Positions 6,789-14,897 of a DNA stretch of 64,000 bases are shown here, piece after piece; the first letter of the stretch is position 1, and the number at the start of each line of letters is the position of its first letter. Origin of the DNA: Zeimonas sp003577305 (GTDB lineage Bacteria; Pseudomonadota; Gammaproteobacteria; Burkholderiales; Burkholderiaceae_E); assembly GCA_030263385.1 (NCBI GenBank), contig SZOX01000009.1:1-64000 (forward strand), read 5' to 3'. Below the pieces are notes generated by a model, which was not told where the DNA came from, did not search any database, and saw only the letters and a list, made by a program, of their open reading frames with translations. The position numbers and the translations under genes are program-made.

Positions 6789-7112
6789 TCAGTGCCTCAC
6801 CTCAGCGTGCTCGATCACGTCCAGCATCAGCCGTAGTTGGTCCGCGAGGCGCTGCATATGGGCCTCGCGTTCGCCTTCGTCCATCTGAGCTTCACGTGTC
6901 GCATCCCAGAGGAGGTCTTGCAGCAGGACGCCCAGAGCAGCGCGAATGGTGCCTGCGTCGTGCCGGTCTTCATCGTCTTCGAGGTCTAGCAACCGGAGGG
7001 CAAGGTTCTGCACGGCAGCGTGGCTGACATAGCGTTCGTCGGCCTCGTGATGCTCAATCCGCAGGGTTTCGAGGGTTTCTTTCTCAGTCGTGTAGTCGTA
7101 GTACATCGTCAT
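6789..7112 (-). CDS. Small acidic protein of unknown function (107 aa)
   Basis: A 107-residue, strongly acidic, helical protein (EHHEADERYVSHAAVQNLALRLLDLEDDEDRHDAG) with no signal peptide or membrane segment. I do not recognise a family. It lies between the terminator of the primase/VapE gene and the iteron cluster on the same strand. Position next to a candidate origin and acidity would suit a DNA-mimic or replication accessory protein, but nothing in the sequence proves this. Confidence 0.55.
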   Translation of the reverse strand: MTMYYDYTTEKETLETLRIEHHEADERYVSHAAVQNLALRLLDLEDDEDRHDAGTIRAALGVLLQDLLWDATREAQMDEGEREAHMQRLADQLRLMLDVIEHAEVRH

Positions 7113-7140
7113 TTCTCCATTGCATACAAGATTTGCCGGG

Positions 7141-7166
7141 TAAAAAGGGCCACCCGGCAGTGGCCC
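7141..7166 (-). terminator. Intrinsic terminator after the primase/VapE gene
   Basis: On the minus strand GGGCCAC-TGCCGG-GTGGCCC (7166-7147) is a perfect 7-bp stem followed directly by TTTTTA. It starts 10 bases after the stop codon of the replication gene. Confidence 0.85.
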
Positions 7167-7176
7167 GTTGAAAGCG

Positions 7177-9459
7177 TCAGAAGGGGTCTTTCACGATCTC
7201 CGGCGGTTCGCCGTCGCCGTTCCAGAAGTACACGCGCTGCCTGCTGCCTTCGATGCGCACAGGCCCGCCGGACGGTTGCCAGCCCAGCCGCTCCATGACC
7301 GACCGCACGCGATGCGTAATGGCCCCGGCCCGGTTGCGGCGATCCAGCCCCAGCACGCGATACACGCGCTCATTGGTGACGTAGCGCCTCCCCTCGTGCT
7401 CGCCCTCGGCCTTGATGAGTTCGAGCATTTCGCGGAAGCCTTCATCAATCACCACGCGGTCAGCCTGCGCCGCTGCGGCTTCGGCCTCGGCTTCGCCTTC
7501 CAACCACAGCCGATAGTTGCCGCTGCGATACCGTGCCAGCACCTCGGCCAGGAGTTGATCGCGTGCGGCGGCGAGGGCTTCGAGGTCGATGCGATCCACG
7601 TCCACCGGCCAGAACCGGCGGTTGCCTGTCGGGTCTTGTAGAAAGCGGCGCTCATTGGTCGTGCCCGCGAGCACAAAGCGGCGCGGGATTTCGACCGGCG
7701 TGCGCGACCAGACCAAGCGGCCCTTGTCGTGCGTGCGCACGATCATCGCCTTGAGGGCTGACACGTCCTTCTTGGTGATGCCATCCAACTCGGCGCATTC
7801 CTGAATCCAGACGCCCCCGCCGGTCAGCTCCAAGACTTCGCGGCCATCCTTTGCGCCCAGCAGCGGCGCATCGGAAAAGCGATCCGTGCAGGTGCTATCG
7901 AGCACGCCGGAGGCGAGCACACGCAGCGCCGCCGACTTCCGGATGCCCTGCTGCCCGACCAAGATCAGCATGTAGTCGAACTTGGCTCCAGGCTCGAAGG
8001 CGCGCACGACAGCGGCGGTCAGGAATGCGGCTCCGGCTTGGCGCACCATCGGCGTGTCTTGGGCACCGCAGAAGTCGATCAGCCAGGTATCGAGGCGCGG
8101 CGTGCCGTCCCACGGCGGCAGGCTTTCGAGGTGATCGCGCAGCGAGTCGAAGCGGTTGACCTCGCATAGCTCCGTGATTGCCTCATGCAGCGGCTCTTTC
8201 TTCACGTCGAAGCCCCAGCGCAGCCGGATCGCGCGGCGCAGGAACACCTCGGCGCGGTCGGTCAGCGGTCCCGCGTACTCTTGCAGGTAGTGACCGCCGA
8301 TGACCTTCTGGCCTTTGAACTCGTCAAAGCGGAACTCCACCCCCAGCGCCAGCAGTGCCTCGATGGTGTTGTGGAAGGTCGGGGCTGGCGTGCCTGTTTT
8401 TTCGCTGACACCTTCCCAGCGTGGCGCGTAGCCGGACACCGACCCGGCGGTGTGTTGGGCATCGACACTTTCACGCGCACGAAGAACCTGCCGCCAGGCG
8501 TATTTCCGCGTGTCGCCTTTCTGTTCGAGCACGTGCGCCGATACGGGGTTGTTGCGGTCCAGCAGCACACCAACAATCATTTCGTCCGGCACGCCCGCGC
8601 GCACGAGGTCGCAACAGACCTTGAACACCATCGCGCTGCGGTCGTTGCCGAAGTCGGAGGCGTCGCCGGTTGCGATCAGCGCCAGCGGGTAATCGTCCAG
8701 GCGTTTTTCGTTGGCGTCCGCCCATGCCCGTAGCTCCTCGGTGCCCACGGCTGTAGGGATGCCTGTCCCGGTTGCCTTCGGTGCCGTCCTGCTGGCGGGA
8801 GGTGTGCCGCCGTTGATTGCTTCGGCTTTCGGGGGCGCGGCCTTGAACGCGGTCAGCGGATAGGCGGCATCGGTGCGACTGTACACCTCAGCTTCGCGGG
8901 GCTCACGGCCTTTCGCCCGCTTTTTCGCATCAGGCCAGTTCGTCAGGCCCGGCAGGCGCGCAATCCTGTCGATGTTGAAGCAGTGATCGCCCCCAAGGCG
9001 GTTCGCCAATTCGACGTTGAACGCTTCGGCCTGTACGATCTTGTCCGGGTCGCCATTCAGGTCGAGCGGTTCCGCGAGACGCCACAGCCCCCAATATCCG
9101 CCCCCCGAGTCGATGACCAGCGACGGCGCGGGAATGTCCTTGGGCATTCCACCATTCAGCAGCGACTTGATGCGCTGGCGCTCTTGCTCGAAGTCCTCCC
9201 CGGCGCGCGGGTCAAGATCGACGTGCAGCCATTCGAGCCGCGCAATGTCCGCCTTTGTCGGTTTTTTGTTCAGCGCCTTGGCGGCCGGGTTGATGCTGAA
9301 ATAGATGTTGTGGGTTTTGTTGCGTTTGGTTGCCCACGTCTCGGCTTGCGCCGCATCTTGGAACGAGACGGCGAGCGGCGAGCCCTTCTTGTCAGGGTGA
9401 ATTGCGACCAGAAGCCACGGCCCGCCGGGGCGGAAGGTGTTGAGGAAGTCGGCAATCAT
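7177..9459 (-). CDS. Primase-polymerase/VapE-type replication protein
   Basis: A 760-residue two-part protein. The N-terminal ~250 residues resemble an archaeo-eukaryotic-type primase: a hydrophobic-D-hydrophobic-D motif (LHVDLD), an SGGGYWGLW segment and a third motif FNIDRIARLPGLTNWP. The C-terminal half is the virulence-associated-E P-loop family: Walker A GQQGIRKS, the acidic WIQECAELD, then TTNERRFLQDPTGNRRFWPV. Such proteins prime and unwind the replication origin of phage satellites and islands. ATG 9459 was chosen because it overlaps the preceding stop codon (ATGA); an in-frame start at 9480 is possible. A strong terminator follows. Confidence 0.88.
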   Translation of the reverse strand: MIADFLNTFRPGGPWLLVAIHPDKKGSPLAVSFQDAAQAETWATKRNKTHNIYFSINPAAKALNKKPTKADIARLEWLHVDLDPRAGEDFEQERQRIKSLLNGGMPKDIPAPSLVIDSGGGYWGLWRLAEPLDLNGDPDKIVQAEAFNVELANRLGGDHCFNIDRIARLPGLTNWPDAKKRAKGREPREAEVYSRTDAAYPLTAFKAAPPKAEAINGGTPPASRTAPKATGTGIPTAVGTEELRAWADANEKRLDDYPLALIATGDASDFGNDRSAMVFKVCCDLVRAGVPDEMIVGVLLDRNNPVSAHVLEQKGDTRKYAWRQVLRARESVDAQHTAGSVSGYAPRWEGVSEKTGTPAPTFHNTIEALLALGVEFRFDEFKGQKVIGGHYLQEYAGPLTDRAEVFLRRAIRLRWGFDVKKEPLHEAITELCEVNRFDSLRDHLESLPPWDGTPRLDTWLIDFCGAQDTPMVRQAGAAFLTAAVVRAFEPGAKFDYMLILVGQQGIRKSAALRVLASGVLDSTCTDRFSDAPLLGAKDGREVLELTGGGVWIQECAELDGITKKDVSALKAMIVRTHDKGRLVWSRTPVEIPRRFVLAGTTNERRFLQDPTGNRRFWPVDVDRIDLEALAAARDQLLAEVLARYRSGNYRLWLEGEAEAEAAAAQADRVVIDEGFREMLELIKAEGEHEGRRYVTNERVYRVLGLDRRNRAGAITHRVRSVMERLGWQPSGGPVRIEGSRQRVYFWNGDGEPPEIVKDPF

Positions 9460-9908
9460 TGCGCGTCCTCCTCGGGCCAAGTGCCGATCCTATGCCCCGT
9501 GAGATCGGGTTCAGCGAAGGTGCGTACTGCGCCGCGTCCGGGTACAAAAGCCATGCGCCCGGAGACAATCTCAATGGCGTGCTTGACCGTCTCCCGGTAG
9601 GCGAGAAAGTCAGGATCACGCAGCAAATCCGGGTGTTGCTGTTCGAGACGCTGCGCCTTGAGGATTTCGGCAAACAGCCGTTCCCATGCGAACTGCTGCA
9701 ACGCGAGCAAGTCTTGGTGATGCTGCTCGTTTGCCCACTCAGGGAAGAACGGCGGCACGCTGCCGGGTTCGCCGGGTTGCCGAGAGAAAGCGGGGCGATG
9801 GTCCGGCCCGTTGTACTGGCGCTTGAACAGGTATTCGTCGGCAATGCTGTTCTCCGTCTCGCCAAGGAGAAGCAGCGCCGCTTTCAGCGCGTGAGGGTTC
9901 GGGTTCAT
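9456..9908 (-). CDS. Unknown protein between alpA and the replication gene (150 aa)
   Basis: A 150-residue soluble protein, no signal peptide or transmembrane segment, with a Pro/Gln-rich centre and helical ends. I do not recognise a family. It sits 12 bases after the AlpA-like gene and overlaps the primase/VapE gene by 4 bases (ATGA), so all three are one operon. Its place suggests a role in replication or its control. Confidence 0.62.
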   Translation of the reverse strand: MNPNPHALKAALLLLGETENSIADEYLFKRQYNGPDHRPAFSRQPGEPGSVPPFFPEWANEQHHQDLLALQQFAWERLFAEILKAQRLEQQHPDLLRDPDFLAYRETVKHAIEIVSGRMAFVPGRGAVRTFAEPDLTGHRIGTWPEEDAQ

Positions 9909-9920
9909 GGTGACGCCCCC

Positions 9921-10166
9921 TCACTGCTCTTGCGCATTCAGCCACGCATCAATTTCGTTCAGGTCCCAAACGGTGGCGCGGGGACCGATCTTGCGAGCGC
10001 GGGGGAAGTCGGGGCGTTCGGCGTGCCAGCGCCAGAGGGTGGCGAGGCTGATGCCCAGATACTGAGCGGTGCCTGTGGGGCGGGCGTTGCGCCGTTCTTG
10101 GCGGCGGGCGAGTTCTTCGGCTACAGCCTGTTTCAAGGCTGGCAGCGGGATCGTTTCTTGTTTCAT
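9921..10166 (-). CDS. alpA: AlpA-like excisionase/regulator
   Basis: An 81-residue DNA-binding protein of the AlpA/MerR-like wHTH type. ARPTGTAQYLGISLATLWRWHAERPDFPRARKIGPRATVWDLNEIDAWL shows the typical helix-turn-helix, the wing with a Pro-x-Phe-Pro segment and the closing WDLNEIDAWL helix. Family members activate integrase or replication genes, or act as excisionases, in P4-like satellites and islands. I chose ATG 10166, which has AAGGA upstream; a longer reading exists but lies in the structured leader. It heads the operon with the 150-residue protein and the primase/VapE gene. Confidence 0.88.
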   Translation of the reverse strand: MKQETIPLPALKQAVAEELARRQERRNARPTGTAQYLGISLATLWRWHAERPDFPRARKIGPRATVWDLNEIDAWLNAQEQ

Positions 10167-10190
10167 GGTGGCGAATCCTTGAGCGTTCAG

Positions 10191-10395
10191 CTCACGCCAC
10201 CGGGGGCCTTGTAGGCTGCGCGGGCGGCGGGAGCGGCAAGCCCCATGAGGGGCGGCTACTCTCACGCCACCGCTGCAACTACAGCGGATCAGGACCCGTG
10301 CTGGGCCGGGGCAGCGCCCCGGAACCTGTGTCCCTGTGGAGATACCGGCAGGTCAACGCCGCTTCGTTGGCGTCGCCTCCTGTCTCCAGCGATCA
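10191..10395 (-). ncRNA. Structured leader upstream of alpA (possible regulatory RNA)
   Basis: About 230 bases separate the promoter-like sequence (10406-10434) from the alpA start and hold no gene. Three strong hairpins lie here: CCGGGGC-AGC-GCCCCGG (10306-10322), CCGCTG-CAACTA-CAGCGG (10270-10287) and GCCCC-ATGA-GGGGC (10240-10253). The 12-mer CTCACGCCACCG occurs at 10191 and again at 10261. Repeats plus hairpins in the leader of a satellite replication operon recall the immunity RNA region of phage P4. That analogy is an inference. Confidence 0.4.
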
Positions 10396-10405
10396 ATCGA
10401 GGGGA

Positions 10406-10434
10406 ATAGTAGCGAATAAGACGACAGAAGTCTA
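10406..10434 (-). promoter_or_regulatory. Possible promoter of the alpA-replication operon
   Basis: On the minus strand TAGACT (10434-10429) and TACTAT (10411-10406) are separated by 17 bases, each matching 4 of 6 consensus positions. The 28-bp repeat copy 2 ends 4 bases upstream of the -35 box. Confidence 0.5.
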
Positions 10435-10438
10435 TATG

Positions 10439-10466
10439 GATCAGTCACTTACCGAAAAAGTATAGT
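10439..10466. repeat. 28-bp repeat, copy 2 (pairs with 3728-3755)
   Basis: Matches the block at 3728-3755 at 23 of 28 positions in the same orientation. It lies between the integrase stop codon and the leftward promoter of the alpA operon, a likely regulator site. Confidence 0.5.
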
Positions 10467-10470
10467 GCCT

Positions 10471-11781
10471 TCACTTCGCGCAGTACGCGGCCCAATCCTC
10501 CATAAGTGCCTGTCTTTTCTGGAAAAGACTGCCGCGCGCATAGGCGGCTTCGGCCTTGTCCTTGAGCTGGTGCGCAAGGGCGTGTTCGATGACCTCGCGG
10601 GGGTGGTGCGTAGTCTCGCCTGCCCAATCGCGGAAGGTCGAGCGGAACCCGTGCGGGGTGGCAATCTTCGGGTTGCCGTTCCTGTCGGTCTGCTTCGGGT
10701 CGATGAAGCCCTTGCGGCCCGCCTTAGTCTCGCTTTCGTGCATCCGCTTGATGACTGCGGCCAGCGTCATATCCGACAACTCGCCGCCACGGGACGCGGG
10801 GAATACAAGGTTGTTGTCCTCGAACCGGGGGAGCGCCTTCAACAAGGCCACCGCATCCTCTGTCAGCGGCACCATGTGTTCCTTGCCCATCTTCATTCGC
10901 CCGGCGGGGATCGTCCAGACTCCGGCCTCAAGGTCGATTTCGTCCCACTTCGCCCCGCGCACCTCGCCGGAGCGGGTGGCAGTCAGAATGGTGAACTCCA
11001 GCGCCCGCGCGCCGGTCCCTTCCATCTTGCGCAGATGCTTCATGAACGCGGGAGCCTCCGCGAAGGGCAGCGCGGCATGGTTGCCGTTCTTCGCTACCTT
11101 CGACGGTTTGGGCAGCATCGCCTCAAGGTTGCCCTTCCATCGCGCCGGGTTGGAGCCGTCGCGGTACTTGCGAGCTGTAGCCCAGTCCAGCACGGCCTCG
11201 ATGCGCCCGCGCAGCCGGTCGGCAGTCTCGGTTTTCACCTTCCAGATGGGTTGCAGCACTTCCAAGATATGCGGCGTGTCGATGTCGCGCACCTGTAGCT
11301 TGGCGAGGGTCGGGAAGGCGTAAGTGGTCAGCGTGTTTGTCCACTGCTGGGCGTGCTTGGCGTTTTTCCACTCAGGAGACTTCGCCTCAAGGAACTGCCG
11401 CGCGGCCTCCTCGAAGGTGATCTTAGTCGCCCGGCTCGCCAGAAGCGCGGAGCGCGCGGCGTTGCGCTCCGCTATCGGGTCGATGCCTTGGACAAGCCGC
11501 TTCAGAATCTCGATAGCTTTCTCACGGGCTTCCTTGAGGGTGACGAGCGGATACGCGCCCAAGCCCATTTCGCGCCGCTTCTGTGGCGGTTCGCCCTTGC
11601 GGCCGGTTCCAGGCTCGGTGTAGCGCAGTAGCCAAGACTTACCGCCGTTTGGCGTGACTTGGAGATAGAGACCCTTGACGCCCGGCCCGCCCACCGCATG
11701 GGTGATGGGTCGCGTCTGACCGGGCTGTGGTTTGAGGTGCTGGACGGCTTTGTCCGTCAGCGCGGCGGCGGTTCTCGGCAT
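10471..11781 (-). CDS. int: Tyrosine integrase, P4 type
   Basis: A 436-residue site-specific recombinase. The N-terminal ~95 residues are the P4-integrase arm-binding domain (TDKAVQHLKP, GLYLQVTPNGGKSWLLRY). A core-binding domain follows, then the catalytic domain with Arg in TATRSGEVRGAKWDEIDL, His-x-x-Arg in TPHGFRSTFRDWA, a further His in EHALAHQ and the tyrosine nucleophile in EAAYARGS. All key residues are present, so it should be active. It integrates DNA into tRNA genes, here tRNA-Ser. It sits at the attR end, with SD AGGAGG right before ATG 11781, and its own promoter overlaps the arm-type repeats. Confidence 0.96.
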   Translation of the reverse strand: MPRTAAALTDKAVQHLKPQPGQTRPITHAVGGPGVKGLYLQVTPNGGKSWLLRYTEPGTGRKGEPPQKRREMGLGAYPLVTLKEAREKAIEILKRLVQGIDPIAERNAARSALLASRATKITFEEAARQFLEAKSPEWKNAKHAQQWTNTLTTYAFPTLAKLQVRDIDTPHILEVLQPIWKVKTETADRLRGRIEAVLDWATARKYRDGSNPARWKGNLEAMLPKPSKVAKNGNHAALPFAEAPAFMKHLRKMEGTGARALEFTILTATRSGEVRGAKWDEIDLEAGVWTIPAGRMKMGKEHMVPLTEDAVALLKALPRFEDNNLVFPASRGGELSDMTLAAVIKRMHESETKAGRKGFIDPKQTDRNGNPKIATPHGFRSTFRDWAGETTHHPREVIEHALAHQLKDKAEAAYARGSLFQKRQALMEDWAAYCAK

Positions 11782-11786
11782 TATCT

Positions 11787-11807
11787 ACCCTCCTATGTAC
11801 CCGCCTA
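11787..11807 (+). repeat. Right-end pair of ACCCGCCTA-type repeats
   Basis: ACCCTCCTA (11787) and ACCCGCCTA (11799) have the same 12-base period as the pairs at 381 and 6292. The first, imperfect copy is also the Shine-Dalgarno sequence of int when read on the minus strand, so only the second is an independent match. Confidence 0.4.
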
Positions 11808-11836
11808 ACTATACGCGATCTTACGCGATTAGTCGA
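11808..11836 (-). promoter_or_regulatory. Probable int promoter
   Basis: On the minus strand TCGACT (11836-11831) and TATAGT (11813-11808) are separated by 17 bases. Transcription would begin inside the ACCCGCCTA repeat at 11799-11807, so a protein bound there should repress int. Bases 11838-11937 hold no gene. Confidence 0.55.
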
Positions 11837-11937
11837 GACTAGACGAGACGACCGAACTTGCCAAAGTCTTGTAGATACGCGGGTTTCCTGCCAGAATCGA
11901 GATTAGGCGAGAGGACGTAAGACCCTACGGTGGGGGA

Positions 11938-11951
11938 CTCCGTCTCCGCCA
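11938..11951 (+). repeat. attR core
   Basis: CTCCGTCTCCGCCA, an exact copy of the tRNA-Ser 3' end at 323-336, closing the element on the right. The bases from 11952 to the acyl-CoA ligase start at 12084 are chromosome with no feature I can identify. Confidence 0.85.
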
Positions 11952-12083
11952 GAACACGCTGAAGACGCCCCGCCGCGCACCGCCGCGGTCGTGAGTGGCG
12001 CACAGGTTCCGACTCCACCGCGCATCGCCGCGACGTCAACGGGCTCGGGTAGGCGTTTCCGACCGGCGGGGGAGCGACTGGCG

Positions 12084-14051
12084 ATGGCGACGACTTTTCC
12101 GCGTCTGCTGCAGCGGCACGCTGCCGAGCGGCCGCGTGCGCCGGCGCTGCGCGAGAAGGAATACGGCATCTGGCAGACCTGGAGCTGGCAGCGCGCACTC
12201 GACGACGTGCGGCACATGGCTCTGGGGCTGGCTGCGCTGGGGTTCGCAGCGGGCGAGAATCTTGCCATCGTGGGCGACAACCGGCCGCGGCTGTACCTGA
12301 TGTTCCTGGCGGCGCAGTCGCTGCGCGGAGTGCCGGTGCCGCTGTACCAGGATGCCGTAGCCGCCGAAATGGGCCATGTGCTGCGCCAGACGGAGGCCAG
12401 GTTCGCCTACGCCGAAGATCAGGAGCAGGTGGACAAGCTGCTCGAATTGCGCGCCGGTGACGATGTCGGCGCCGCGCCGACCATCGCGCACATCATTTAC
12501 GACGACCCGCGGGGTCTGCGCAACTACCGCGAGCCCGGCCTGATCGGCGTGAACGAGCTGATGGCGCTGGGGCGCAGGCACGAGCAGGCGCATCCGGAGC
12601 TGTTCGGCCAGCTGGTCGCACGGGTCGAGCCCGACGACACTTCGATCATTCTCTACACCTCGGGCACGACCAGCCGGCCCAAGGGCGTGTGCCAGACGCA
12701 TGCGGGTTACATCGCCGCGGCCGAAGGCGGCGTGGCGATCGACCGGCTCGACGGAGACGACGAGGTGCTGTCGTACCTGCCCCCGGCCTGGGCCGGAGAC
12801 TTCCTCTTCTCGTTCGCGCAGTGGCTGGTGGCCGGCTTCACGATCAACTGCCCGGAGTCGGCCGACACCGTGCCGATCGACATGCGCGAGATCGGACCGA
12901 CCTATTATTTCGCGCCGCCGCGCATTTTCGAGAGCATGCTGACCTCGGTCTCGATTCGCATGGAGGATGCCGCGCGACCCAAGCAATGGCTGTATCGCAG
13001 GTTCATGCAGGTGGCGCGGCGCGTGGGCGCCGACATCCTCGACGGCAAGCCGGTGGCACCCGGCAGCAGACTGCTTTACGGGCTGGGCAGACTGCTGATC
13101 TACGATCCGCTGAAGAACGCGCTGGGGCTTTCGCGCATTCGCGTGGCCTATACCGCGGGGGCCGCGATCGGCCCCGACCTGTTTCGCTTCTTCCGCTCCA
13201 TCGGTGTCAACCTCAAGCAGCTCTACGGCCAGACGGAGACCTGCGCCTACGTGTGCATCCAGAAGAACGGCGAGGTCAAGCTCGACACGGTGGGCCCGGC
13301 TGCTCCGGGCGTCGAACTCAGGATCACCGACGGTGGCGAAGTGCTGGTGCGCAGCGCCTCGCTGCTGAGTGGCTACTACCGCAACCCGCAGGCCACCGCC
13401 GAAGTGCTCGACGACGAGGGTTTCTTTCACACCGGCGATGCCGGGGTGATCGACGCGGACGGGCACCTGCGCATCATCGACCGCTCGAGCGACGTAGGCC
13501 GCCTGAAGGGCCCGCAGGGCGGCCGCGACGGGCCGATGTTCGCCCCCAACTACATCGAGAACAAGCTCAAGTTCTTTCCGCAGGTCAAGGAGGCGGTGTG
13601 CTTCGGCGACGGCCGCGAGCGCGTGTGCGCGTTCCTGAACATCGACTTCGAGGCGGTGGGCAACTGGGCCGAGCGGCGCGGGCTGCCGTATACCGGCTAC
13701 GTCGACCTGGCCGGCAAGCCCGAAGTGCTCGAGATGATGAAAGGCTGCGTCGAGAAGGTCAACGCGGAGCTGGCCGCCGACGAGGAGATGGCGGCGACAC
13801 AGATCGCGCGCTTCCTGGTGCTGCACAAGGAACTCGACCCAGACGACGAGGAACTCACACGCACGCGCAAGGTGCGGCGCGGCTTCATCGCCGAAAAATA
13901 CCGGGTGCTGGTCGATGCGATGTACGACGGGAGGTGCGAGCAGTTCATCGAGACCGCGGTGAAGTTCGAGGACGGACGCACCGGCACGGTGAGCGCCACC
14001 ATCCGGATTCTGGACGCTAGCACTTACCCGCCGGTGAAGGCCGCCGCGTGA
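12084..14051 (+). CDS. Long-chain acyl-CoA synthetase-type AMP-forming ligase
   Basis: A 655-residue adenylate-forming ligase that couples a carboxylic acid to CoA through an acyl-AMP. The AMP-binding signature is IILYTSGTTSRPKG and the later motif is GFFHTGDAGVIDADGHLRIIDRS. The long C-terminal lid with GPMFAPNYIENKLKF fits the large long-chain (FAA/ACSL-like) subgroup rather than short-chain ligases. ATG 12084 has GGGGGAG upstream. It overlaps livG by 4 bases and heads the importer operon, a common pairing that suggests its acid is brought in by this transporter. It is the first gene beyond attR. Confidence 0.88.
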   Translation: MATTFPRLLQRHAAERPRAPALREKEYGIWQTWSWQRALDDVRHMALGLAALGFAAGENLAIVGDNRPRLYLMFLAAQSLRGVPVPLYQDAVAAEMGHVLRQTEARFAYAEDQEQVDKLLELRAGDDVGAAPTIAHIIYDDPRGLRNYREPGLIGVNELMALGRRHEQAHPELFGQLVARVEPDDTSIILYTSGTTSRPKGVCQTHAGYIAAAEGGVAIDRLDGDDEVLSYLPPAWAGDFLFSFAQWLVAGFTINCPESADTVPIDMREIGPTYYFAPPRIFESMLTSVSIRMEDAARPKQWLYRRFMQVARRVGADILDGKPVAPGSRLLYGLGRLLIYDPLKNALGLSRIRVAYTAGAAIGPDLFRFFRSIGVNLKQLYGQTETCAYVCIQKNGEVKLDTVGPAAPGVELRITDGGEVLVRSASLLSGYYRNPQATAEVLDDEGFFHTGDAGVIDADGHLRIIDRSSDVGRLKGPQGGRDGPMFAPNYIENKLKFFPQVKEAVCFGDGRERVCAFLNIDFEAVGNWAERRGLPYTGYVDLAGKPEVLEMMKGCVEKVNAELAADEEMAATQIARFLVLHKELDPDDEELTRTRKVRRGFIAEKYRVLVDAMYDGRCEQFIETAVKFEDGRTGTVSATIRILDASTYPPVKAAA

Positions 14052-14884
14052 ATCCGACCGTGGCAGCCAACCCCGCGCGGCCGGTGGCAGCGAGCGTGCG
14101 CGAGCGCCGGATCGGCGAGGTGATTCTCGCCGTGCGCGACCTGGGCCTGCGTTTCGGCGGCATCACGGCGCTGAGCGGCGTCAGCTTCGACGTGCGCGAG
14201 CACGAGATCCGCTCGATCATCGGCCCCAACGGCGCCGGCAAGTCGTCGCTGCTCAACTGCATCAACGGCGTCTACACGCCCACCGAAGGCAGTATCGCGT
14301 TTCGCGGCCGCACCTTCAGGCACATGGACAGCCGTCAGGTCGCGGAGATGGGCATTGCGCGTACGTTCCAGAACCTGGCGCTGTTTTCGGGCATGAGCGT
14401 GCTGGACAACATCATGGCCGGGCGCAACCTGAAATTCAGGAGCAGCCTGCTGCTGCAGGCGCTGCGCGTAGGGCCAGCCGAGCGCGAAGAACTGGTGCAT
14501 CGCGAGTTCGTCGAACAGATCATCGACTTCCTCGAGATCGAGGCATACCGGAAGATCCCGGTCGGCCGGCTGCCTTACGGCCTGCAGAAAAGGGTCGACC
14601 TGGGCCGGGCGCTGGCGATGGAGCCGCAGGTGCTGTTGCTCGACGAGCCGATGGCGGGCATGAACGTCGAGGAGAAGCAGGACATGAGCCGTTTCATCCT
14701 CGACGTGAACGAAGAGTTCGGCACTACCATCGTCCTGATCGAGCACGACATGAGCGTGGTGATGGACATCTCCGACAGCGTGGTGGTGCTCGACTACGGC
14801 CGGAAGATCGGCGACGGGACGCCCGACAAGGTGCGCGACAATCCCGAGGTGATCCGCGCATATCTGGGCGGCGCTGCGAAATGA
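14048..14884 (+). CDS. livG: Branched-chain amino acid-type ABC importer, ATPase LivG
   Basis: A 278-residue cytoplasmic ATPase. Walker A GPNGAGKSS is at residues 59-67, the signature loop is the unusual LPYGLQKRV instead of LSGGQ, and Walker B is LLLDEPMAG; the LivG-type VARTFQN-like segment reads IARTFQNLALF. It begins with GTG overlapping the stop of the ligase gene. It powers import through the LivH/LivM pair encoded next. The HAAT family carries amino acids but also many aromatic and aliphatic acids, so the substrate is open. Confidence 0.93.
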   Translation: MNPTVAANPARPVAASVRERRIGEVILAVRDLGLRFGGITALSGVSFDVREHEIRSIIGPNGAGKSSLLNCINGVYTPTEGSIAFRGRTFRHMDSRQVAEMGIARTFQNLALFSGMSVLDNIMAGRNLKFRSSLLLQALRVGPAEREELVHREFVEQIIDFLEIEAYRKIPVGRLPYGLQKRVDLGRALAMEPQVLLLDEPMAGMNVEEKQDMSRFILDVNEEFGTTIVLIEHDMSVVMDISDSVVVLDYGRKIGDGTPDKVRDNPEVIRAYLGGAAK

Positions 14885-14897
14885 GCGTGAAGCGGCC

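Larger units (their letters stand above)
323..11951. mobile_element. Integrated satellite-like element in tRNA-Ser
   Basis: An 11.6-kb segment bounded by 14-bp direct repeats in tRNA-Ser. It carries a P4-type integrase, an AlpA-like regulator, a primase/VapE replication protein, iteron-like repeats, a resolvase-like protein, small and large terminase subunits, and a restriction-modification locus. No portal, capsid, protease, tail or lysis genes are present. The int-alpA-primase core is shared with P4-like satellites and phage-inducible chromosomal islands. A TerS plus TerL pair without any head genes is unusual for those groups. The exact class is uncertain; its mobile nature is not. Confidence 0.85.

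Noticed and set aside
12036..13826. Long minus-strand frame opposite the acyl-CoA ligase
   Set aside because: Mirror of a real gene; low-complexity product without motifs. The same applies to long antisense frames at 24356-26134, 30600-32771, 39253-41199 and 42684-45617.
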